The position numbers were made by a program, and so were the translations under genes. A stretch of DNA of 64,000 nucleotides from Clostridioides difficile (GTDB lineage: Bacteria > Bacillota > Clostridia > Peptostreptococcales > Peptostreptococcaceae): NCBI GenBank assembly GCA_024919175.1, contig CP103804.1, positions 1,116,001-1,180,000 of the forward strand, in the 5' to 3' direction. The notes below the pieces were generated by a model, which saw only the letters and a list, made by a program, of their open reading frames with translations, did no database searches and was not told the origin of the DNA. The first letter of the stretch is position 1. Every line of letters starts with the position of its first letter. Positions 54,658-63,913 of this stretch are shown in pieces.

Positions 54658-55866
54658 ATGAAAAAGAAAATATTGTTTTTAGTAATTATTTGTATATCTA
54701 TAGTTTTACTAAGTAATTATACTTATTCACAAAAGAATCAACTATCTGAGGAAGAAAAGATATATGACTTTAAATATGTATATAAAGTTATAAAAACAGG
54801 GTATCCTTACTTAGATGTAAATAAGAGACTTAATCATATTGACTGGTTAGAAAATGAGGACAAGTATATAAACAGAATTAAAAATACTGAAAATGATGAA
54901 GAATTTATAGAAGAGATGTCATCTATATTATCTGAATTAAACAATAAACACACTGAATTAATAGATAATAAAAACAGATATGAACTTTTTAAAAAATCAT
55001 ACTCTAATAATAATTGGTATGACTTTCTTAATGACAAAAAAGTTGTAGATAGATATAATTCTATAAATACTAAAATAAAAATGCCAAATGATATTTTTAT
55101 AAAAAAAGAACTAATTTTAGAAGATATAATTAAAGGTAAGGTTGGATACATGTATTTACCTGCAATGTCACCACAAAATGGGTCAATAGATAAGGATTTT
55201 AAGATGATAGGAGATTATATTAATACATTAGGAAAACATCAAGCTTTAATTATTGATATAAGAGGAAATTCAGGAGGAAGTGATAGGTATTGGAAAGGAA
55301 TTGTATCTAAACTTATAAAAAATGATATAAAAATAGAAGGCTATAGACTCTATAGAAATAATAATGAAATAGTTGAGAACTATACCAATGCAAGAAATAT
55401 AAAGTTAGAACCGATAGAAAATCTACCATTGAGTGTAAAGAAAAATGCACCAGAAGAAACGTTAAAAAATTTTAGTAACTTTGAAAAGACTTCTTACACT
55501 ATAAATACTAAAAATACTAATAGTGATTTAAAATTTCAAGGTAATATATACTTACTTATAGACGAAAAAGTATATTCATCATCAGAGTCGTTTTCTATGT
55601 TTTGTAAAGAGACTAAGTTTGCAACTTTAGTAGGAAAAACTACTGGAGGTGATGGTGGAGGAATAGACCCTGTATTGTTTGAGTTAAAAAATAGTGGTTT
55701 AATAGTTAGAATGTCAAGCTGTATGTATTTAAACAAAGACGGAATATGTGATGAAGAATTTAAAACTATTCCTGACTTTAAAGTAAAAGACTGTAAGAGA
55801 ACTGCAAATTTTAAAGATGATAACAGTATAAAAAAGGTATTAAAGCTTGAAAATATCAATTATTAA
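54658..55866 (+). CDS. S41-family (C-terminal processing type) exported serine peptidase
   Basis: 402 residues. Signal or anchor helix (about 4-22). The peptidase core shows LIIDIRGNSGGSDRYWKG near 200, catalytic Ser in KVYSSSESFSMF and Lys in LVGKTTGGDGGG. There is no recognisable PDZ domain, so it is the short Tsp/tricorn-like type found outside the cell in Firmicutes. It stands alone; terminator follows. Substrate unknown. Confidence 0.82.
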   Translation: MKKKILFLVIICISIVLLSNYTYSQKNQLSEEEKIYDFKYVYKVIKTGYPYLDVNKRLNHIDWLENEDKYINRIKNTENDEEFIEEMSSILSELNNKHTELIDNKNRYELFKKSYSNNNWYDFLNDKKVVDRYNSINTKIKMPNDIFIKKELILEDIIKGKVGYMYLPAMSPQNGSIDKDFKMIGDYINTLGKHQALIIDIRGNSGGSDRYWKGIVSKLIKNDIKIEGYRLYRNNNEIVENYTNARNIKLEPIENLPLSVKKNAPEETLKNFSNFEKTSYTINTKNTNSDLKFQGNIYLLIDEKVYSSSESFSMFCKETKFATLVGKTTGGDGGGIDPVLFELKNSGLIVRMSSCMYLNKDGICDEEFKTIPDFKVKDCKRTANFKDDNSIKKVLKLENINY

Positions 55867-55942
55867 ATAACAATTAAATATTGATGGATATTATTTTAGA
55901 GATTTATCTTTAGCACTAATAAAGTATAAAAGAAAATCGTAA

Positions 55943-55988
55943 AAAAAGTAACTCAAAATGATTTTAAATTATTTTGGGTTACTTTTTT
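55943..55988 (+). terminator. Terminator after the S41 peptidase
   Basis: A 17-base stem with G-U pairs (55943-55959 with 55971-55987; GTAACTCAAAAT pairs with ATTTTGGGTTAC), running into T. Confidence 0.85.
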
Positions 55989-56082
55989 ATGTAAGTTTTG
56001 AAGTTTTTTATAAGGTTTATCTGCCATTTTAGAATTTGACTGAAATCTATATGCAAAGGTTATAATAGTTTGAATAGGAAAT

Positions 56083-56158
56083 TAAATAGCAATAAAATCT
56101 AATAAATAGCAATAAAGTACAAAATAAAGTTGACTTTTTGATATTCTTAAACTAATAT
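56083..56158 (+). promoter_or_regulatory. Promoter with paired direct repeats before the HTH_17 gene
   Basis: TAAATAGCAATAAA occurs at 56083 and again at 56103, exactly 20 bases apart. It is followed by TTGACT (56130-56135), a 17-base spacer and TAATAT (56153-56158). The repeats sit just upstream of the -35, as for an activator site. Confidence 0.6.
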
Positions 56159-56194
56159 ATTATTATTATTATCAAATGAAAGGTAAGTGTAGTT

Positions 56195-56665
56195 ATGGAG
56201 GAGAAGTTTTATACTATAGACCAAGTTGCGAATATTTTAGAAATGCATCATAAAACAATAAGGAAGTTTATAAAAGATGGTAAATTAGAAGCTAATAAGA
56301 TTGGTAAGCAGTGGAGAGTATCACAAGAGGATTTAAATAGTTTTATGGATGTAAAGAGTGAAAATAAAGATAAGGGTGATAATGGTATAGAATTTAGGAT
56401 GAATTTATCTAAAAACTTAGCTAGTATCCCAAAAGTTAATGTATCTGCAGTAGTTGAAATAAATAGTATCTCAAATAATGAATACTCACGTTTATCAAAT
56501 TTGCTTTTGGCACTTACAAATAATCCAGCATTAATATCGAGTGGCTCCACTATCAATTTGAAGTATACCGAGAATGAAAATAGGCTTAGGGTTATGTTAT
56601 GGGGAGATATAAAGTTTATTGAGGATATGTTAAGCTCTATCTCTTTATTGATAGAAAATATTTAA
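56195..56665 (+). CDS. Excisionase-type (HTH_17) DNA-binding protein with unknown C-terminal domain
   Basis: 156 residues. Residues 5-52 are a MerR/excisionase-like helix-turn-helix (YTIDQVANILEMHHKTIRKF, then KIGKQWRVSQEDLNSFM). After a Lys/Asp linker, residues about 66-156 form a small alpha/beta domain without a family I recognise. No integrase or phage gene is near, so it is likely a chromosomal regulator rather than an excisionase. It is followed 20 bases later by the DUF4180 gene. Confidence 0.78.
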   Translation: MEEKFYTIDQVANILEMHHKTIRKFIKDGKLEANKIGKQWRVSQEDLNSFMDVKSENKDKGDNGIEFRMNLSKNLASIPKVNVSAVVEINSISNNEYSRLSNLLLALTNNPALISSGSTINLKYTENENRLRVMLWGDIKFIEDMLSSISLLIENI

Positions 56666-56685
56666 AGTAGAAATGAGGAATTAAA

Positions 56686-57042
56686 ATGAATTACAATATA
56701 AGAGAAGAAAAGGGTAAAAAGTATATTTTTGTAGATAACAAATTTAGCAATGAAGAAGAAATAATGGATATTATATCACTGTGTATGGAACACGGTACAG
56801 ATTATTTGATGCTTAGTAATAATTCGCTTACAGATGATTTTTTAAATTTAAAGACAGGATTGGCAGGAACTACATTACAAAAATTTATAAATTATAGGAT
56901 ACAAGCTGTTGCAATTGTTGATGATAAACCTAAGATAAATAAAAGATTTTCAGAATTAATGTTAGAACTAAATAAATCAAACAACTTTAGAATATTTGAT
57001 AACTTTGAGGATGCTAAAAATTATATTTTAGATTTAAAATAA
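56686..57042 (+). CDS. DUF4180 protein
   Basis: 118 residues. YLMLSNNSLTDDFLNLKTGL and AGTTLQKFINYRIQAVAIV match DUF4180, a STAS-like alpha/beta family of unknown role. Partner gene of the HTH_17 regulator, 20 bases apart with GAGGAA before the ATG. Possibly a ligand- or protein-binding modulator of that regulator; that is inference. Confidence 0.75.
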   Translation: MNYNIREEKGKKYIFVDNKFSNEEEIMDIISLCMEHGTDYLMLSNNSLTDDFLNLKTGLAGTTLQKFINYRIQAVAIVDDKPKINKRFSELMLELNKSNNFRIFDNFEDAKNYILDLK

Positions 57043-57204
57043 TAGAATTTAATAAAATAAATAACATAAGTAAAATAGTTACAAGTATTGAATATAAAAA
57101 TAAATAGATATTAATAGTATTTAATAAGGAAATAGCATTTTCAACATTAAGAAATTAATATAAATATAAATTTTAGAAACATACTTATTAATAACCTTTC
57201 TATG

Positions 57205-57242
57205 TTACAAAAGTGTAATATTGGTAGACAAAATGTAATATT
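57205..57242 (+). promoter_or_regulatory. Bce-type regulator operator upstream of the ABC genes
   Basis: TTACA-AAAG-TGTAA (57205-57218) is an exact TNACA-N4-TGTAA inverted repeat, the published consensus of BceR-like regulators. A degenerate second site AGACA-AAA-TGTAA lies at 57226-57238. TGTAATATT repeats with 20-base spacing (57214, 57234). Confidence 0.7.
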
Positions 57243-57316
57243 TACATAAGGATTTAACCATACAAAACCTTTAAAATAAAGATATACTAAGAAATGAGTA
57301 AATGGAGGTTATTAAT

Positions 57317-58069
57317 ATGAAAGAAATATTAAAAATAAAGAATATATCAAAAGATTATGGTATAAAAGGATTTAAAACAAATGTACTAAAAAGTATATCC
57401 CTTACAGTTAATGAAGGTGATTTTATAGCAATAATGGGGCCATCAGGTGCAGGAAAAACAACATTACTTAATCTAATGTCTACACTTGATAAGCAAACCT
57501 CAGGAGAAATAATACTGGATGGGATTGACATATCGAAAGTAAAAAATAATGAACTATCAAAATTAAGAAGAGAAAAAATAGGATTTATATTTCAAGACTA
57601 TAACTTACTAGATAATATGACACTCATGAATAATATAGCGCTTCCATTGGCTTTAGGCAAAAAGAGAAGTAAGGAAATCGAAAATAAGGTATTTTCTATA
57701 GCCAAAAAATTTGGATTAGAAAATCATTTAGATAAATATCCATATCAGTTATCAGGTGGACAAAAACAAAGAGGTGCAGCAGCAAGGTCATTAATTACAA
57801 ACCCAGCAGTGATATTTGCTGACGAACCAACAGGTGCTTTAGATTCTAAATCAGCTTATGAACTTTTAAACTCATTAGAAAAAATAAATAAAGAAAATAA
57901 TGCCACTATTATAATGATTACACATGACCCTCTAACAGCAAGTTATTCAAATGAAGTATATATGATAAATGATGGAACTATAAAGTGTAAATTAAACAAA
58001 GGAAGTAGTAGAAAAGACTTTTATGGAAAAATTATGGATATGTTGGCCTCTATGGGAGGTGAAATGTAA
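57317..58069 (+). CDS. Bce-type ABC transporter ATPase
   Basis: 250 residues from ATG 57317, with GGAGG at 57304-57308; an ATG at 57302 overlaps that site. GPSGAGKTT, signature LSGGQKQR, Walker B VIFADEPTGALD and MITHDP are present. BceA/VraD-type ATPase that works with a ten-helix permease to free lipid-II-cycle targets from peptide antibiotics such as bacitracin or lantibiotics. One base before the permease GTG. Confidence 0.9.
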   Translation: MKEILKIKNISKDYGIKGFKTNVLKSISLTVNEGDFIAIMGPSGAGKTTLLNLMSTLDKQTSGEIILDGIDISKVKNNELSKLRREKIGFIFQDYNLLDNMTLMNNIALPLALGKKRSKEIENKVFSIAKKFGLENHLDKYPYQLSGGQKQRGAAARSLITNPAVIFADEPTGALDSKSAYELLNSLEKINKENNATIIMITHDPLTASYSNEVYMINDGTIKCKLNKGSSRKDFYGKIMDMLASMGGEM

Positions 58070-59977
58070 GTGAGTGTACTTGGGATTGCTTATAATAATT
58101 TTAAAAGTAATATAAGAACTTATTTGGCATTTTTTATATCTATGGTCTTTTCAGTAGTTGTACTGACTAATTTTGAATTACTAAGATATGGTGATGCTAT
58201 AAACGTATTGCAAGGAGAAAACCAGAAATTCACATTATCAGTGTTAATTTCTGTAATAATAATATTATCAGTATTTTTATTTTTCTTTATATGGTATGCA
58301 ACAAATATATTCTTTAAAAATAGGTCAAAAGAAATAGGGATACTATCTTTTATGGGGTTGGATTTATATACTATAGGAAAAATATATTTTGTAGAAAATA
58401 TGCTTATAGGAATAAGCTCTTGTGTCACAGGTGTACTTATAGGTATAATAACATCTAGATTTTTTCAGGTAGTAATAATAAAATTATCTGGGTTTGATAT
58501 AAACGTATCCAATGGACTTAGTATTAAAGCTATAATGTATGCCAGTTTGATATTTATTTCTATATTTATGATAATGACTATAAAAGGATTTGTAACAATA
58601 TGTAGAAGTAGTGTAATAAATTTAATCAACACATCTAAGAAGCAAGATAAAATACCAAAAGTAGGAATAGGATTATACATATTAGCTATAATATCTATTT
58701 TAGTAATAGGATATGGTTATTATCTTTCTACAGATATACGCTCTGGAAACATAACTAGTGTAATGTCAGTTATAGTGATAATAATAATAGGTACTTATGG
58801 TTTATTTAAATCAGTCATGCCTGTTGTATTTCATATAATAATGAAAAATAAAAAAGTATTATTTAATGGAAATAATATAATTGCTATAAACAATATAAAT
58901 TATAGATTAAATAAAAACTATAAAACGTACTCTATAATAGCTATAATTATAACTACTACAATATCAACTCTTGGTGCATCAGTTGCTATAAAATATATAC
59001 AACAAAATGCTCAAGAACAAAGGAATGTATATACTGTTAGTATAGTTTCAACAGATAAAAATGAAGTAAACAGAAAACAAATAGAAGATATAATAAAAGA
59101 CACTAATAATATAAGGTATTCAGTAAATCCAGAATTAATAGCTTTAGAAAATCCAGATAGCAAAGACGATTATGATAAATTAAACATAATAATGAAATAC
59201 AGTGATTTTTATAATATTCTTAAAGTAAATGGAAATGAGAAAGAATTAAAAGAGTATGGTGAAAAACTAGTTGAAGGAAATAATGTAATACAATTAAAAA
59301 GATCTCAAACGATAGTAACGTTAGCTAAAAAAGAAACTAGTGTGAACATTGATGGACAAGTATATGATATTACAAAAGGGGAAGTAAAAGTACCAGTATT
59401 AGGAACAGGGATTAATGACAGTATTATAGTAGTAAATGATAACATCTACTCTAAGCTAAAACATAAAGGACAATCAATCTATTTTTATGGAGCAAAAGTA
59501 TCTGACGAAGAAAACAGCCAAAAGATGTTTGATAATATTGAAAAAAATTTAAGCATGAAAAGTGGCTACATGAGAAATGGATATAAAGCTCAAAACGAAA
59601 GTCAATGGATGAAATTTGCATATGTAGTGCTTGTATTTTTATTTTTAGTATTTACGCTTGTGGCTGGAAGTATAATATACATGAAAATATATAGTGATGC
59701 TTATGAAGATAGAGAGAAATATAAAACTTTATTAAAGATAGGAACTACGGAAAAAGAAATAAATAAAGCTGTGCTTAAAGAAGTAGCCATATTTTATACT
59801 TTACCAATGCTAAGTGCAACAATATCAAGTTACTTTGCCTTAAGACTAGCAGGCAACTTATTAATGGCTGATTTATTTGGTATATATATATTAAGTTTAG
59901 TAATATGTTTAATAATATTTATAGTATATGGAGCAGTATCTGTTAATAAGTTTAAGAAGGTAATATACGAAAATTAA
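58070..59977 (+). CDS. Bce-type ABC transporter permease
   Basis: 635 residues, ten helices with a large extracellular domain between helices 7 and 8 (about residues 305-520), the hallmark of BceB/VraE permeases. IFFKNRSKEIGILSFMGL is the FtsX loop of the first half and YEDREKYKTLLKIGTTEKEI that of the second. The big domain binds the peptide antibiotic complex and signals to the kinase. GTG start with GGGAGGTG. A terminator separates it from the regulator and kinase. Confidence 0.9.
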   Translation: MSVLGIAYNNFKSNIRTYLAFFISMVFSVVVLTNFELLRYGDAINVLQGENQKFTLSVLISVIIILSVFLFFFIWYATNIFFKNRSKEIGILSFMGLDLYTIGKIYFVENMLIGISSCVTGVLIGIITSRFFQVVIIKLSGFDINVSNGLSIKAIMYASLIFISIFMIMTIKGFVTICRSSVINLINTSKKQDKIPKVGIGLYILAIISILVIGYGYYLSTDIRSGNITSVMSVIVIIIIGTYGLFKSVMPVVFHIIMKNKKVLFNGNNIIAINNINYRLNKNYKTYSIIAIIITTTISTLGASVAIKYIQQNAQEQRNVYTVSIVSTDKNEVNRKQIEDIIKDTNNIRYSVNPELIALENPDSKDDYDKLNIIMKYSDFYNILKVNGNEKELKEYGEKLVEGNNVIQLKRSQTIVTLAKKETSVNIDGQVYDITKGEVKVPVLGTGINDSIIVVNDNIYSKLKHKGQSIYFYGAKVSDEENSQKMFDNIEKNLSMKSGYMRNGYKAQNESQWMKFAYVVLVFLFLVFTLVAGSIIYMKIYSDAYEDREKYKTLLKIGTTEKEINKAVLKEVAIFYTLPMLSATISSYFALRLAGNLLMADLFGIYILSLVICLIIFIVYGAVSVNKFKKVIYEN

Positions 59978-59997
59978 TCAACAAATTTGTTAAAATA

Positions 59998-60026
59998 AAG
60001 AGACTCTTTTAAGAAGAGTCTCTTAT
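59998..60026 (+). terminator. Terminator between the Bce transporter and its two-component genes
   Basis: AAGAGACTCTT and AAGAGTCTCTT form an 11-base stem (59998-60008 with 60014-60024) with loop TTAAG, then TATTAAT; weak T-run. Confidence 0.75.
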
Positions 60027-60044
60027 TAATTATGTCTAAGTTGT

Positions 60045-60073
60045 TTGACTAATAAATGTATACAAAATATGAT
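60045..60073 (+). promoter_or_regulatory. Promoter of the Bce-type regulator/kinase genes
   Basis: TTGACT (60045-60050), a 17-base spacer, TATGAT (60068-60073). No TNACA-N4-TGTAA site here, so it is probably constitutive while the transporter promoter is inducible. Confidence 0.65.
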
Positions 60074-60128
60074 ATGATAGAGATAATTTATATTATAAGA
60101 AAATATTAAAATAATGGAGATTACATAA

Positions 60129-60803
60129 ATGTATAAAATTTTATTAATAGAAGATGATATTGATTTATCAAAAGAAATTGCTTTGGCATTAGAAAGATGG
60201 GGATTTAAAGTAGAAGCAATTGGTAATTTTGAATTGATTTTAGAAGAATTTATAGATAAAAAGCCAGATGTAGTACTTTTGGATGTTAATTTACCACTAT
60301 ATAATGGATTTTACTGGTGCGAGAAAATAAGGGCTATTTCAAATGTTCCAATAATATTCTTGTCATCAAGAGACTCTGATATGGATTTAATAATGGGAAT
60401 AAATAATGGAGGAGACGATTATATTACAAAACCATTTTCTATAGATATATTGGTTACCAAAATAAATGGGATAATAAGAAGAGCTTACAATTATAGCGAC
60501 TCTAATAGTATTCTATACTATAAAGATTTGATGTTTGATGTAGGAAAAGGAATCATAAAGCACAAGTGCAAGGAAAAAGATATAGAATTGACTAAAAACG
60601 AAATAAAAATTTTAACTTTATTATTAAAAAATAAGAATAAAGTTGTATCAAGAGAAAGTCTTATGATGGCGTTATGGGATAATGATGAGTTTGTTACAGA
60701 TAATGCTCTTACTGTAAATATGAATAGATTGAGAGGTAAAGTCAAAGAGTTAGGTTTTGATGATTTTATAAAAACTAAAAAAGGAATAGGATATATAATA
60801 TAA
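60129..60803 (+). CDS. OmpR-family response regulator, BceR-like
   Basis: 224 residues. Receiver (about 1-118) with E8/D9/D10 and phospho-acceptor D52 (VVLLDVNLP), DYITKPFS, and a winged-helix DNA-binding domain (about 130-222; ELTKNEIKILTLLLKNKNKV). Expected to bind the operator at 57205. Its stop overlaps the kinase ATG. Confidence 0.9.
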   Translation: MYKILLIEDDIDLSKEIALALERWGFKVEAIGNFELILEEFIDKKPDVVLLDVNLPLYNGFYWCEKIRAISNVPIIFLSSRDSDMDLIMGINNGGDDYITKPFSIDILVTKINGIIRRAYNYSDSNSILYYKDLMFDVGKGIIKHKCKEKDIELTKNEIKILTLLLKNKNKVVSRESLMMALWDNDEFVTDNALTVNMNRLRGKVKELGFDDFIKTKKGIGYII

Positions 60804-61822
60804 TGATAGTAAAATATTTAAAAGACAGACTCAAGTATATTGTACTTTTTTTAATCATCATTAGTATAATAAATATTTACTTATTTGCTATAAATATATT
60901 TGAGAATCAATATGCAGAGTTAATGTACTTAGATTTTCTGGCTTTACTCATAATAATAGTATTTTTTATTGTAGATTATATTAACTTTAAAAATAGCTAT
61001 AAAGACTTATGTAAGTGTCTAGAAAATAATGATGATATAGACAACTACTTGATTAGTGGACAATCCTTTGAAGAAAATATCATGAGATATATTATTGAAA
61101 ATTTGAAATCAAAGAACAATGATGATACAAAGAATTACAAACAATCTTTAAAAGAGTTAGATGAATATATAGCTAAATGGGTTCATGAAATAAAGATTCC
61201 AATATCATCTTTGAGTATAATTACAGATAGATTAAATAATATAGAAGATAGTATAGATATTAAGAATCAAATTGCAAAAATAAACTTTTTAGTAAATTCT
61301 ATCTTATATAGCAGTAGAAGTAATAGTATGTTTGAGGACATATTTATGAATAAAGTTAATTTAGAAAAATTAATAAAATCCTCTATAAAGAATAACTCGT
61401 TTTTACTCATAAAAAACAATATTGAGGTTAGTTTAAATAACTTAAATTATATTGTTTACACGGATTCTAAATGTATAGCATATATTTTAGACCAAATTAT
61501 TAATAATGCTATAAAATACTCAAAAGAAGTTGGTAAAATTGAATTTAATGCAAAACCATTAGAAAATGGAGTAGTGTTATCTATAAAAGATTATGGTATC
61601 GGTATAAATGAAGAGGATATATGTAGAGTTTTTGATAAAGGATTTACAGGAACAAATGGAAGGAATAGGTTATATAAATCTACTGGAATGGGATTATATT
61701 TTGCAAAAAAGATGGTGGATAATTTAGGTCATAAGATTGATGTATACTCAGAAAATGGTGTGTGTACAATTTTTAGTATTCATTTTTATGATATATCGGA
61801 TTATTTAAATTTAGATAATTAG
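60803..61822 (+). CDS. Intramembrane-sensing histidine kinase, BceS-like
   Basis: 339 residues. Two helices (about 11-31 and 40-58) with almost no extracellular loop, then a phospho-acceptor H128 in WVHEIKIPISSL and a HATPase domain with IINNAIKYS, DYGIGINEEDICRVFDKGF and STGMGLYFAKKM. Lacking a sensor domain, it is thought to read the activity of the Bce permease directly. Overlaps the regulator gene by 1 base. Confidence 0.9.
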   Translation: MIVKYLKDRLKYIVLFLIIISIINIYLFAINIFENQYAELMYLDFLALLIIIVFFIVDYINFKNSYKDLCKCLENNDDIDNYLISGQSFEENIMRYIIENLKSKNNDDTKNYKQSLKELDEYIAKWVHEIKIPISSLSIITDRLNNIEDSIDIKNQIAKINFLVNSILYSSRSNSMFEDIFMNKVNLEKLIKSSIKNNSFLLIKNNIEVSLNNLNYIVYTDSKCIAYILDQIINNAIKYSKEVGKIEFNAKPLENGVVLSIKDYGIGINEEDICRVFDKGFTGTNGRNRLYKSTGMGLYFAKKMVDNLGHKIDVYSENGVCTIFSIHFYDISDYLNLDN

Positions 61823-61892
61823 ACTAATAGGAAGTGTAAATTCATTTTAAATATAAAAAATAAAGTAGTATTTTTACTTTAAAATATAATTT

Positions 61893-61942
61893 GAAAGAGG
61901 GTGTCTTAAAAGGAACTTTTTAGTTCATGAGGCACTCTTTTT
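61893..61942. terminator. Imperfect terminator hairpin between convergent genes
   Basis: An imperfect stem between AAAGAGGGTGTCTT and GAGGCACTCTTTTT with a T-run on the plus strand. A second set of matching bases near 61985-62020 suggests alternative pairing. Confidence 0.5.
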
Positions 61943-61996
61943 TGTATGAAATCAACTATATTTTCATTATTTCAACAATGAAAAAGAGGCTTATCT

Positions 61997-62986
61997 CTAT
62001 TTTGAGACAGCCCCTTTATAAAAATTATTATCTCTAAGAACTTGAGCACGTTTACGGTTAATTAAAAACTGTTTTAATTCAGTTAAGCAGAAAAATAAAA
62101 TAGCTCTATTTTCAAATTCTGTTCTATCAACAGGTAGAGGTTGATTTTGCATACTAAGCATCAACCTGCCCAATTCTTCAAGAAGAAGATTCCCTGTTTC
62201 GGCTTCAAATTCAGTATAACCTATCTTATGTATGAAAGCAGATAGAATATGAGCTTGTGGTGGAGTAGAATTTAGTTGAGATACATAACTATACAAGTTT
62301 TCTAAGATATCCCGTTGGCTTTTTATAATATCCATATGCTCTAAGAAAAATTTAGTATCACTTAATAAAGTATTATTAATATTATCATAAGTTTCAGAAA
62401 TACTACTATCAATAAGTGAATTTAAGGTATATAAATCTCTACTGAACCTATTTTCTTTTTTAGGATTTACAATAATATCGGCAATATCTATAAGCACAAT
62501 ACTAACTTCTTCTTGTAACTTTTTTTGGACTTCATAGATTTTATGTATATTTGTTGGAATATACATATTTATTATGACACCTATTCCAGTACCTATTACA
62601 AATATTCCAGCTTCATTTAAAATCCATTTAATAGATGTTTCTCCTTGGAGGAAATAATGGGATGCGATGACTACACACATAGCAATAACATCTTGAATTT
62701 TTAATAAAAAACAAAGCGGTATAATTATGAATATAAATACTGAAAATGAAGTCAAATTATATCCTAAAATATTAAAACATAAATAGGAAAAAATAGTACA
62801 TAAAAGAAAACCATAAACCTTTCCAATAGAACCTTTAAGAGTTTCTTTTTTAGTATCCTTTACTGTAAGTAGTACTATAACTCCAGCAACCATTGAGTAT
62901 TCTAATTTTAACAGCCAAGCAATAGATATGGCAAGAGAGCATCCAAGAGATAATTTTATTACTTTGAGTGAATTAATATTATTCAA
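61997..62986 (-). CDS. Aromatic acid exporter family (ArAE/DUF939-like) membrane protein
   Basis: 329 residues from a TTG at 62986 with AGGAGG (complement of 62994-62999) 7 bases upstream; the longer ATG frame to 63031 has no ribosome site. About five to six N-terminal helices (SLGCSLAISIAWLLKLEYSMVAG block) are followed by a long helical cytosolic domain (about 150-329). This is the Firmicute ArAE_1 plan. Substrate unknown. It is unlinked to the ABC genes upstream on the same strand by a 219-base gap. Confidence 0.78.
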   Translation of the reverse strand: MNNINSLKVIKLSLGCSLAISIAWLLKLEYSMVAGVIVLLTVKDTKKETLKGSIGKVYGFLLCTIFSYLCFNILGYNLTSFSVFIFIIIPLCFLLKIQDVIAMCVVIASHYFLQGETSIKWILNEAGIFVIGTGIGVIINMYIPTNIHKIYEVQKKLQEEVSIVLIDIADIIVNPKKENRFSRDLYTLNSLIDSSISETYDNINNTLLSDTKFFLEHMDIIKSQRDILENLYSYVSQLNSTPPQAHILSAFIHKIGYTEFEAETGNLLLEELGRLMLSMQNQPLPVDRTEFENRAILFFCLTELKQFLINRKRAQVLRDNNFYKGAVSK

Positions 62987-63205
62987 ATATAAACCTCCTG
63001 TAAACAAATATAATAAAGATAATTTTAACATAAAACTAATGGGGTTTGAAATGTAATTAATTATACTTAATTATTTTATTGCCCTATTTAGCTAAATACA
63101 ATCAATATATTTTTATTTTACGAAAGTTTTTTGTGAAAATCTAAAACAATAAAATAGTACTTGGATTATAAAAGTATAATGTAAATTGAGATATCGTTGA
63201 TATAT

Positions 63206-63913
63206 CTACATCAAATCCTTAGTTTCTGCATTATGGATAGAAAGAAAAGCGAAAACTAAAGATATAACTGTTAAAATAATAGGAAAGAACATATTATTTG
63301 CAAGTGTAAAATCTCCTACACTTGCTTGAGTTAAAAATATTAACAAAAAGGATGTAACGATTGTTGCTTTTGATGATTTGCTAATAATACCAACAAATAG
63401 TGCTATAAAGCTCATACTGACAAGTACAACCGACTTTAAAATAAGTTGTACATAGAATAACGAATCTCCCATATTAAAATCTATTAAGAATGAAGAAGTC
63501 ATAAACTGAGAACCTAATAAAATACAACCATAAATCAAAAGTCTTGTTAATATTAGTGCTACAAAATTAAAAATCCAGACAGCTAATATTTGAGAAAGTA
63601 GAATTTTTTTACGTTTAATTGGATAAGAGAACATCAGGTTCATTGTTTTGTTTTTGTAAGCACTGACAATAAAAGAAGATAGCATAACACTTGTAAAAAT
63701 TAAGAATGCTATACTTGTAAAAAGTTCAATTGGTGCAGATATAATATTGTTTCCTGGAGCTGCATCAAGAACACCAGATTCAGGGTCATTTGCAATTCCT
63801 AAAAATGCTAGTGCAAAAACAAATAGGCAAAGAATAATTGCTAAGATAAATACATTTCTAATGTATTTTTCTATATGATTTTTTTTCCATTCTAATTTTA
63901 TTAACTTTAGCAT
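63206..63913 (-). CDS. ABC-2-type permease
   Basis: 235 residues, six helices. SAYKNKTMNLMFSYPIKRKK after helix 2 is the typical ABC-2 cytosolic loop of lantibiotic-immunity and drug-export permeases. The ATG overlaps by 1 base the stop of the ATPase gene upstream, so the two are coupled. Substrate unknown. Confidence 0.8.
   Translation of the reverse strand: MLKLIKLEWKKNHIEKYIRNVFILAIILCLFVFALAFLGIANDPESGVLDAAPGNNIISAPIELFTSIAFLIFTSVMLSSFIVSAYKNKTMNLMFSYPIKRKKILLSQILAVWIFNFVALILTRLLIYGCILLGSQFMTSSFLIDFNMGDSLFYVQLILKSVVLVSMSFIALFVGIISKSSKATIVTSFLLIFLTQASVGDFTLANNMFFPIILTVISLVFAFLSIHNAETKDLM

Noticed and set aside
56195..56665. Excisionase as a sign of a mobile element
   Set aside because: No integrase, attachment repeat, relaxase or phage gene nearby; the HTH_17 fold is also common in ordinary regulators.
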